DNA of 64,000 bases, from NCBI GenBank assembly GCA_035610835.1, contig CM069443.1, positions 59,413,266 to 59,477,265 of the forward strand, read 5' to 3'. The notes under the pieces are model-generated. The model saw only the letters and a list, made by a program, of their open reading frames with translations, was not told the DNA's origin and did no database searches. This stretch comes from Ophiura sarsii (taxonomy: Eukaryota > Echinodermata > Ophiuroidea > Amphilepidida > Ophiuridae). How positions within the stretch are numbered: the stretch's first letter is position 1; each line of letters begins with the position of its first letter. The translations under genes and the position numbers were made by a program. Positions 34,801 through 43,745 of the stretch are shown piece by piece.

Positions 34801-36605
34801 GTAGGAATTAAATTAAATGTAAAATGATTGAATTCTATACCATTTGAAAGCCCTCTCTGATTCAGAACTTTCAGAAGAGCAAGAAGGTATACATGTAGTA
34901 GTGAGAAAAAAAAATAGAATGGAAGTTTAATAAGAATATGTGTGCAGTACATGCAGAGAATTGATATAAATCGAGCATCAGTTCTCGGCGATCGCAGAGC
35001 TTTGAATTTGTTCAAAAATTCGATTTACTTAAAATTAGAAAAAAATAAACAACTTTAGCATAAAAGCCAATTTTTTCCGCGCTCCGCTCACAATTTCTTC
35101 CAAAATTAGTTTAAATTAGACCAAATTTTGACAATCTTAGCATAAAAGAGCTACATTTGGTGTGCAAATGCACATTTTCATACCATATTAGTTACTAGTT
35201 AGTATTAGACCAAATTTGTCAATTTTAGCGTAAAATGGCCCCAAAAAATTATGAGGCTGGTGCTGCCACTGACCATGTCAGGTTGTTTAAGACTCGAAGT
35301 CACAAAAGGCTCAATCAAGTCGAGGGGTCAAATTAATACATCAAATCTGGTTGAAATTGGACCTTGGCTTATGGGTCCATCGGCCATCTGAAAAGTTGCC
35401 ATTCATTTGGATGCCACATGCATTATATGACCCCATGCATTTGAATAGGAGCAGTGCAAAGAACATTCAAATGAGTGCTTCGGACAAACTAATTGTGAAA
35501 GAACGCCCAGATTTCTTGAGTAGGCCAAACTTGTGATCATCTTCGTAGCTGTAAACTTTAAAATAGCGAATGGCAGAAAACTTGCACACAATCTTGAAAA
35601 GCACCCTCATGGTCAATTTTGACACAAAATGTCAATTTTTAAGAAAACACAATGTCTCTATTTGGCTTCCTCTGGACTGTGATATAATCATATAACTTAA
35701 CAGTTGGCAGCTTTTACGCACGCGTATGTATCCTCCGTCTTTCAACGCTCTTGTATATACGCCAGTGCCTCAAGTAGGCGCGTGCGTTATATGCTTTAAT
35801 TAGTACAATACGCAGTTACGTAACTGTCTCGTGATGGCCAAATAGACTATAAAGCAACCACTCAAAATCCATCCAAATTAGCAATGCATAATAATGTGTG
35901 GCATTAACCCAAGCTTCTAATGTTTCTGTTTCCCTATGCAGGTTCATCTATTTCGGGTAATCTGTAATTCTGGATTATTCAACCCATCTGTGCCAGCCTA
36001 TACCTACCAGTTTAAGCCTGTTGTGCATCAAACTTAAAAACTCAAGTGCCACTAAAATGCTGTTTCTATGGATGACTCATCTTTCACGCTATGCTGACCT
36101 AATGTTCATTTTAAGGACCCATGGATAATTTTCAATGGTCATCTTTCCTGTCCACTGACAAAATGTGGATCATTATTGTGTTTCAGAGAAACAGTGCGAC
36201 CCTCATAGAGACTTATAGAGAGGTGTTTGTATCACACTCTTGACTCAATTGTGGAGCTCATCATTTTGTGAATTTGTGAGTGCTGTAATTATTGAACTAT
36301 GACTCAAATGTATATAAAAGTGTACATTTTTCTAAAGGAAATGGATCAGAGAATCCAAATTTGGCATCAATTTTGACCAAAATGTTGATTTTTTGAGGAA
36401 ATCACAAAATTCACTTTTTTGACCCAAACGTTTTTTTACACAGCTAACAAAGATAATTTTGAGTAAAAATTGCCCAAATCGCTTGATTATGATGTAAAGA
36501 CACTAACTTTGGTACGAATTTCTCATTTTTTAACTTATCTAATATATTTTGAAATTTTGACCAAAAAGTATACCAAAAAAATGAAAACAGTTTTCGCCAA
36601 GTTAA
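34801..36605. other. Spacer; small dispersed repeat
   Basis: At 35,810-35,890 the words ACAATACGCAGTT and TGTCTCGTGATGGCCAAATA recur at 40,180-40,230, marking an old dispersed repeat. Around 36,200-36,420 the sequence resembles the left part of the TTAA elements at 6.5 and 27.3 kb (GTACATTTTTCTAAAGGAAA, then TTTTGACCAAAATG). No exons are supported. Confidence 0.4.
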
Positions 36606-36714
36606 CCTGGGGTCATTATTTCATCGAAAAACTGCCAAACCGGGTGACACAAGCACACCGCATCGTAGTAACTGGTAGTACCGGTTTGGCAGTTTTTCAA
36701 TGAAATAGTCCAGG
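36606..36714. repeat. Strong hairpin, about 34-bp arms
   Basis: CATTATTTCATCGAAAAACT followed by GCCAAACCGG (within 36,606-36,643) is mirrored by CCGGTTTGGCAGTTTTTCAA then TGAAATAGTCCAGG (36,681-36,714), with a loop of about 37 bases. Only a few mismatches are present. It sits immediately before the next MITE. Confidence 0.75.
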
Positions 36715-36722
36715 GTTAGTAT

Positions 36723-37285
36723 ATACTTGGTGAAGTATACTAAGGAGTTATCATACTTAAGTCCCAGGGGGGGGCAGTCAAACATAATGGTGTACACATG
36801 CGTGACCAAAATTTTTCCAGAAACCCCCTAAACAAGTCTTACCCTGCAAGCAAAATTACCCCCTAAACAAGTTTTTAGCACGCTTTCCTTGCAAATTTTG
36901 ACCCCTAAACAAGTTCTTGCCAGAACATGACCCCTAAACAGAATTCCCGGGTCAGAATTCTACCGCTGTCAAAATTATCAGCTGAAATGTCAGCCCGTTG
37001 CAGTTCGTCGGGATTTTCCAGTCTCTAGCGCATATTGTGAACGCTACAAAACGACGGTCTTTGCTATCTCGGTTTGCTATGGCGATTATGACGCTAGAAA
37101 CAAGTTACCCTAAACACGTTCGACCGGTATTTTAAGCCACCCTTTTTCTTGAAAATCAGCGTTTTTGATACCCTTAACGCGTCCAACACTGAAAAAACAC
37201 CCCTTTTTACGCGTTTTTTTGGTCACGCTATTATGCTTGACTGACCTTAAGTATGATAACTCCTTGAGTATACTGAACCAAGTAT
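36723..37285. mobile_element. MITE with 39-bp TIR and internal repeats
   Basis: The left end ATACTTGGTGAAGTATACTA...CATACTTAAG is mirrored at 37,246-37,285. A second inner pair is GGGGGGCAGTCAAACATAAT with GCGTGACCAAA against TTTGGTCACGC with ATTATGCTTGACTG. Inside, CCCCTAAACAAGT-type words repeat at about 36,835, 36,868, 36,901, 36,930 and 37,108, the first four about 33 bp apart. It is non-coding. Confidence 0.7.
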
Positions 37286-37289
37286 GGTT

Positions 37290-37367
37290 GACCCCCGTGG
37301 CCTAGCGGGAAGTTGTTTGCCTCTGAACCCAGAGGTCCGGGGTTCAAGCCTCAGGGATGTGGGGGCC
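37290..37367 (+). repeat. tRNA-derived SINE head
   Basis: An A-box-like TGGCCTAGCGGG (37,298) and a B-box-like GGTTCAAGCC (37,341) are correctly spaced for RNA polymerase III. GACCCCC at the start can pair with GGGGGCC at the end, and CCTCT...AGAGG mimics the anticodon stem but with a 6-base loop. The T-arm does not fold properly. I read this as a tRNA-derived SINE or decayed tRNA, not a working tRNA. Confidence 0.5.
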
Positions 37368-38232
37368 TTTCCCCCCTCGCTTTTTGGCCGTGAGAAAAAA
37401 ATCTTTGGAAAATGTGCCTCTGTGTTAGGGTTATTTCATTGTGAATTATGAGCCATATGTGACAAAATTTGATGCAAATCAGGTGTTAAAACTAGAAGAA
37501 AAAGCAACCTTCAAAATGTTCAAGTGCGTACATGTACATACCCCTTAGAAAAAAAAGGGAATTAATGTGGCCTCTTATTTCAGAGTCTCAATGGCATGTT
37601 GTCTCACACCTTACAATTATTTTGTTTGCAGAACCTTAAAAGTGTCTCCAAAGGGTTCTTAAAATATGAAGAACTGCATTTTGAGGAATCATTTTCCCTA
37701 TTTGAAGGTTTATTGTAAATCTCTACTGAACCCTAACAAATTGAGAACTTTAGGGCAAACCACTAAAGGGCTCTCTAAAAAGAACAGACAAAAGGTATGA
37801 ATGTCTAAACAACAATTTAGTTCCTCTTAAAATATTCTGAAAGGTGTGTAGGCACGCAGAACAATTTGGTTCTAAGAACCATGAAAGGGTCTAGATAGAA
37901 AACAAAAATGACTGTTTATAATTATGATCACCATCAGTACTGATCACCACTACATTTTTGTAAGGTCAACAAAAGGGTCTTTTTGTTAAATTGTTTGCCA
38001 ATTTTGTAAAGATTATTGTGTTCATCATTATAATGGGATTTATTTGGTATAGTTGTCATTGATATTATTTAAAAAATAAACTCGATATTATAAATTCATA
38101 AATAGAAATTGTGTGTGTGTTGATTAATTGTGTAGTAAAAAGTAAACCCTATGCTAATGCTAACACTAACAGAGCTCTGTGACCACGTCACTGGGTGGTT
38201 TACAGACATATCTTGCACTGCTGACAGTGGTG
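37368..38232. other. Spacer, no supported gene
   Basis: From 37,620 to 37,900 there are several AGGGTTCTT / AAGAACC words of uncertain meaning. An acceptor-like TTTTGTTTGCAG at 37,631 opens a short frame with only a weak donor. I do not call it an exon. Confidence 0.35.
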
Positions 38233-39542
38233 TATATGGCAAGCTTAATGTATAGAAATTGGATAAACACGGTTTATCGAAAAACAGTGTTTATCAATAA
38301 ACTTGTCAATGAACACTGTTTTTCGCTTGAAAACAGGGTGTGTTTTTTCAATTTGATAAACTGAGTTTATCGATAACTATAAACTAAAGGTCCGTATGCA
38401 CAAAAGAGTTAGACCGGGTCTAAAGATAGACCTTGTCTAAGTGATTTTTGGTTTTTGTGAAATGCACACTTTCATTACATTCCTTTCTCAAATTTGCTAA
38501 CAAATTGAAAAGATTTGGATGCAAAGTTCAACAATGGCACAAAATATCTAATGAAAATGCAGAAGAAAACAGCTTTTGACGCATGAATCAATTTCATTTA
38601 GACCAGGTTTAACTTTAGACCCACCTTTTGCGCATACGGACCATATGTGTGTTTATCGACCGATAAACTGAGTTTATCAATAACACTGTTTTTCGCTTGA
38701 AAACTGGTTTTTTCAATTTGATAAACTGAGTTTATCGATAAACTATAAACTATGTGTTTATAGACCGATAAATTGAGTTTATCAATAAACAGTGTTTTTC
38801 AATTTGCTAAACTGAGTTTTTTGAGCGTAAAACACTGTTTTTCGATTGAAAAACAGTTTATCGATAAACAAGATTTTTTTGAACGAAAAAACAGTGTTTT
38901 TCAAGCGAAAAAAACTGTTTTTCAATTTGATAAATTATGTTTTTCGCTCGAAAAAACCCCAGTTTATTTATTGGTTGAAAATCATTGTTCGACTGATTGA
39001 CAGTGTTTATCAGCGATAAACCGTGTTTATCAAATTATTATACATTAAGCGTGCCAATGGCAATTTTAATGTATAATAATTCGATAAAAATGGTTTATCA
39101 CCAAATAACTTTGTTTATCACCGATAAACACTGTCTATCGACCGATAAACTGAGTTTATCGAGATAAACTATGTTTTTCAAGCGAAAAACAGTGTTTATT
39201 TATAAACATTGTTTTTCGCTCAAAAAATAGTTCATCAATTTGATAAACTATGTTTTTCGCGCGAATAACAGTGTTTATGGATCAACTTTGTTTTTCAATC
39301 GAAAAATAGTGTTTTTCAGTTTAATAAACTGAGTTTATCGAGCGAAAAACACTGTATCTATAAATTCTGTTAATATAAATATAAACTCTGTTTTTCGAGC
39401 AAAAAAACAGTGTTTTTCAATTTAATAAACAGTGTTTATCGATGAAGTATGTTTTTCGCTTGAAAAACATATTTTATCTCGATCAACTCAGTTTATCGGT
39501 ATAAAAACATTGTTTTCTTACCGATAAACAGCTTGCCATATA
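38233..39542. mobile_element. Element built of GTTTATC/GTTTTTCG palindromes
   Basis: TATATGGCAAGCT (38,233) and AGCTTGCCATATA (ending 39,542) bound the region. Inside, dozens of short words such as GTTTATCGATAAAC, CTGAGTTTATC, GTTTTTCGCTTGAAAAAC and CAGTGTTTTTC alternate in both orientations, with little other sequence. At 39,039-39,075 TATACATTAAGCGTGCCA meets TGGCAATTTTAATGTATA head to head. Both match the left terminus (TGGCAAGCTTAATGTATA), so two such elements appear joined. The open frames here are by-products. Confidence 0.65.
38389..38642. mobile_element. MITE nested in the palindromic element
   Basis: GGTCCGTATGCACAAAAGAG with TTAGACCGGGTCTAAA is mirrored by TTTAGACCAGGTTTAACTTTAGACCC and TTTTGCGCATACGGACC. 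It interrupts the surrounding GTTTATC words: flanks ATAAACTA and ATGTGTGTTTATCG match the uninterrupted ATAAACTATGTGTTTAT at about 38,742. It is a clean 254-bp element and younger than its host. Confidence 0.7.
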
Positions 39543-39795
39543 TAACTAAATCAGTTTCGTAATTTTATTTCAAAAAGCTTGAAGCTTGAATTAACCAGTC
39601 TGACACCTCCCTGAATTAATAAATAACACAAATGAGCCTCACATTTTCACAATATTATTAACTCACAAGACGGTTGGTATGTACATGTACGTATGTGCAT
39701 GTCTGAAACAACTATGTGATATGATTACCATGACAGTCATGACCAATGAAATCCATAACAGGTAATTTTCCACAAACTTCTTCTCTATTTGACTT

Positions 39796-40143
39796 CAGTG
39801 GCGTGCGCAGGATATTGTGAGTTGGGGGCCACCTGGCCTTAAATAAAATGCCCCCGACTATTTGATTAAAGAACTGCTCGCGTAGCGCGCGAAAATTTTC
39901 GAATTTACACCTTTTTTTTGCACGATTGAGCTACATTTTGGCTTTAAATAAGCTTGTACCAAAGAATATTGCATTTTGGGAAGACATATGCGCGCGTAGC
40001 GCGCGAACATTTGTCATCTGTGTTTTTGACTCATAATTCCATGATGCCACTGACCAACACTCCTTCTCAATTCCCCCGACTGGCCTAAGTTTCCCCCGAC
40101 TGACTCAATAGTGGGGGGGGGGGGGGGGGGGGGGACGCCACTG
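39796..40143. mobile_element. hAT MITE with exact 8-bp duplication
   Basis: TTTGACTT flanks both ends (39,788-39,795 and 40,144-40,151). The termini are CAGTGGCG and CGCCACTG (left CAGTGGCGTGCGCAGG, right GGGGACGCCACTG), the classic hAT pattern. The interior holds two GCGCGTAGCGCGCGAA words and a long G-run (about 40,112-40,134). It interrupts a small dispersed repeat also found near 35.8 kb. Confidence 0.85.
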
Positions 40144-41055
40144 TTTGACTTCCTCGCGCGTGTACTGCAATTAGTTAGGACAATACGCAGTTCAACAATG
40201 TCTCGTGATGGCCAAATAAGACTATAGCTTAACCGTAATCCATTCAAATACAATGCAAGTCAACAAACACAAACTGGTTGCCTCTACAACATGCCATATT
40301 GGTCTTTGCCAATGATCATATTTGTTGTTTTCAATGCAAACACATGACGCAAAAATGTTGCTGAACTTGTCCGTAATTTTCGCCATTTTCACATACAAAC
40401 ATAAAACCAAGACATTTCCTCCATTTATTATCCATGCTTACATTTATAACTTAAAAAACTCCATTCATTACGTAACTCAAGGAAGGAGAGGTACCAAGTT
40501 TTTGACAACCCTAACTGATACCATTTCTGTACACCAGTTAAATAAGCGAGAACAATACTACGCTCAATACAACAATTACTCAACTAAACTATACATTCGT
40601 ATTCAACAGCCACAAGATTATCCCACATTTGTCCTGTTTATGCACGTGCAACCTCCCATTACTGCCCTCCTTTCACCAATGACCCCCTCTCGATAATATC
40701 CAACTAAAACAATAAGTTAGCTGCCTGCTAATTCAATTTGTCACCACATCAATACATTCTACAACACATTGCTAACATAGTGACAGTCATCGAATCTGGT
40801 TCCCCTGGGATCCCAAAGTACCAACCAAAACCATGCAACCCAATAACCGCAAAACCCGCAAACCGCAAAACCCACAAACCGCGAAACCCGCAAACCGCGA
40901 AACCCCGAGAACCGCTCTAGTTCAACATTGATCCAGAGATTCTTTTTGAAAATTACAATTAATTAGATGGTTTTTTAAGGGGAGGGGGTAGGATAGGGAA
41001 ATTGTGGTATTTTTCTTTGTTATTTTTGAGCGTTTCTTTTCTTCATCGTGGGCAA
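40144..41055. other. Spacer with CCGCAAAACC minisatellite
   Basis: At about 40,846-40,915 AACCGCAAAACCC / AACCGCGAAACCC words repeat in tandem. A 124-codon frame at 40,322-40,696 is within the length expected by chance here and shows no domain. Confidence 0.45.
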
Positions 41056-41150
41056 GGCCAAATTAAATTAATTGTTTGTCTCAAAGCTCCTCTTCTGTAG
41101 TAAAACTAATGCGGAATGCGGGTTTTTTTTCAAGGTTTTTTTTCAAATTT
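41056..41150 (-). mobile_element. H1-family MITE fragment
   Basis: GGCCAAATTAAATTAATTGT then CTCAAAGCTC and ACTAATGCGGAATGCGG match the start of the 53,970 copy. The rest is lost after a T-run. Confidence 0.6.
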
Positions 41151-42009
41151 GCACAAATATATTTTCACACCAAGCCACTCTCATATTTAGGAATTTTTTC
41201 CAGCTAAAAGAATAATTAGTCCTAAAAGCAGTAAGCACAACAAATGTTGCATGCACAGTGCATACTGCACACATATGCACAGGCTCCTTATTACACAAAA
41301 TGTGCACACAAAAAAATGTTGCACAGTTTTACAACATTTATCTATACAACATTTCTTGCTTATCAATTATCATGCAGCAGACGAATGTGATTAATAGACA
41401 TCGTCCCCCAATTTTATTGGAAATTCATTGGAAAATCCTTTTTTTGACATGGGTGCATTGTTTTTCTCTTTCTTGAATCAGTGTGTGATTGATGTCAAAA
41501 TCCAGCCACCATTCTATGTATGGGCCTATCATTGATCCATCTCATATTATAGCAATTACATACAGGTATATTTAATTAAAGTGTAAATGTTGGAATTAGA
41601 TATTGAAGCTACCTTAATTATAATCATCGAAGGGTAAATTATATGGTGAGAATCGGTTTAAACCCCTTATGATTCAGCATAAATTGATTATTAAATTCTT
41701 CTGGTAAGTTTGTGTAGTTGGTTTTATTTGAATAAGTTACTTTACTGTTAGAATAAGGCCAAGTTTCCTGCCAAGGAATTCAAAAATCAACATGGTGTTT
41801 TACTGTTTTCATTCATATTTTAAAATTTTATTTTCCCCATAAATACTAAATAGCCTTTCATTGTATTTAAATCTGACACACCTGCTTGGTCACAATATTA
41901 AAGATGACATTGCTGTTTAAGTGGGTTTGGTTTTACTATCTGATTTGGTTTTGAGGTCTTTCTATCTATCATTAGGGCAAATAAATAGCATAGTATCAGT
42001 GTCACCAAT
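41151..42009. other. No gene seen
   Basis: AT-rich. AAATGTTGCA-type words recur at 41,241, 41,310 and nearby but not in regular tandem. Confidence 0.3.
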
Positions 42010-42213
42010 CAGGCCTGGAATTAGCACCAACCCACCTACCCATAGCGGGTAACTTTTGCGTCGGGTGGGTGAAGATGCGTAAGTAACCGAATGACTGCAC
42101 AGTGTACAAAGTGTACATGTACATGAGTTAGCGGGGCTTGAGGAGTATCTGTCGGGCAGGTATTTTTGTGAGTTACCTGTCCGACTGGCTGGTTGAAAAA
42201 AGTTCCAGCCCCG
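42010..42213. mobile_element. hAT-like MITE, CAGGCCTGGAA ends
   Basis: CAGGCCTGGAATT (42,010) and TTCCAGCCCCG (ending 42,213) are imperfect inverted termini of the CAGGGCTGG type. The flanks GTCACCAAT and GTCACCATC look like a slightly mutated 8-bp duplication. Inside, GGTGGGT and AGTTACCTGTCCGAC words occur. Confidence 0.5.
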
Positions 42214-43570
42214 GTCACCATCCAAGTGTCCTGTTGAAATAGTTCCGATCAATGCATGCGCAACATACAGCATACATGTGTAAGACATTTCATCTGTGCA
42301 GATTCTAAAATGTTATCGTCAAAGTTCATCAACTTACATGGGAATTTATAATGCATATGAACTTTGCCTGAAAGATGAGTCTATGTCTGACGTAATTCGT
42401 TAATGAACTATATATATATATCATCCTGTTCTAACCATTGAATAAACAATGTTTAAACTTTGTCTACCTGGTATTCAAATCATGTCTACAGTAGACCTAT
42501 ACGCTGCCATTTCAAGACTTTATTATTTTGGCGCACTGAATATTTCACTCTCGATCCATGCTATTCATTTTGTGATTATAATATTCCATCCAACTCTAAT
42601 CTATGTAGGTCCTCTGTCTACCAGTTATTATAACAGGACTTGTTTTACACTACAGAATGAGTCAAAATTAGAGCTGGACAACACACATTTCCCTGTAAGC
42701 TGATTATACTTCGGAGAGATGTTCCTTTCACAATGACATACATACAGTTGTAGTAGAGTACATATTTATTTATTTATGAATGCTCTATTTATTGAGGGTA
42801 AAATATCTGACCAACACTGCTTTCCACTGTAGGATACAAAATACATATTTTCCTTTAAAATAGGGGTGGGGGTGGGGGGTGGATTCACCAGACCCTTAAT
42901 TTCCTGTGATGCATCCAATGCATCCTAGCCCTCCTCCTAGAGCCACTATAATACAAAAACAGCCTATCCAGGAAAATTACTAATAAGATTGAATATAGAA
43001 ACGCTACGTTGGCCATCCTAGCTGCGCTAAAATCCACAAGGCGATTCTCGGTTTGATAGGACTATGGTAGGACTATCCAATTCCCAGATATATCCAAAAA
43101 ATAAGCTTCTCCTTCCCTGTACATTACCCAATAGTTTCCAAGATAATGGTCCAACCTAAAGGATCTATGATCCTATTGACTAATTTTTACACATCCCTGT
43201 ATTAAACGATGTTAAATAGCACCATGCCGAGTTGTTTACAGACTGTTTTAGTTGGTAAATACATGACACGCATTTAAGCCTATGAGTACAACACAGCGAG
43301 TGCTATTTCACACCAACTGACATTTCAAACCTCTCATCTTTTATAGTCACACTTTAATACATTCAACAGCTTGCTATGTATGATCTTACATGATCACATT
43401 ATTTAAAGGCTCATCACTGGTATGGCAAAGCACATAGCACCATATAAAGGTCACTGTACTTTTTTTCCAAACAGCCAATCCCTGGGGAGGGACAGGGAGG
43501 AGAAGTCAGGTAATCATCCACATGAACGAAATCAGACTATTGACATGTTGATATAATGAGGACAGCTAGT
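42214..43570. other. No gene seen
   Basis: AT-rich spacer. A G-rich patch lies at 42,860-42,880, and the small palindrome GATGCATCCAATGCATC at 42,910. Nothing else is supported. Confidence 0.3.
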
Positions 43571-43733
43571 TAACAAATACAACATGGTTTGAAGAGAAAA
43601 GTAGTGCAAACTAGTACTAGTCCCACGGTGTTGCATGACTGGTGACTACCGCCACCAATCAACCAACACCAGGGGACCAGACCAGCAGTTTGCACATCTT
43701 TCCCAAAATGAACCATGTTGTATTTGTTTTATT
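43571..43733. mobile_element. Short palindromic MITE
   Basis: TAACAAATACAACATGGTTT followed by GTGCAAACT is mirrored by AGTTTGCAC and AACCATGTTGTATTTGTT. Arms are about 40 bp with mismatches and a central region of about 75 bp. The TSD is not clear. It lies 12 bp before the large element at 43,746. Confidence 0.6.
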
Positions 43734-43745
43734 ACAGCTCATACA

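Noticed and set aside
37290..37367. A functional tRNA gene
   Set aside because: The boxes and acceptor-like ends are present, but the anticodon loop is 6 bases and the T-arm does not pair. A tRNA-derived SINE fits better.
37632..37719. Exon-like segment after TTTTGTTTGCAG
   Set aside because: There is no acceptable donor, the frame stops soon, and the sequence lies in a patch of recurring AGGGTTCTT words.
40322..40696. 124-codon plus frame
   Set aside because: Its length is within chance expectation for 64 kb of this composition read in six frames. No domain, splice or start context supports it.
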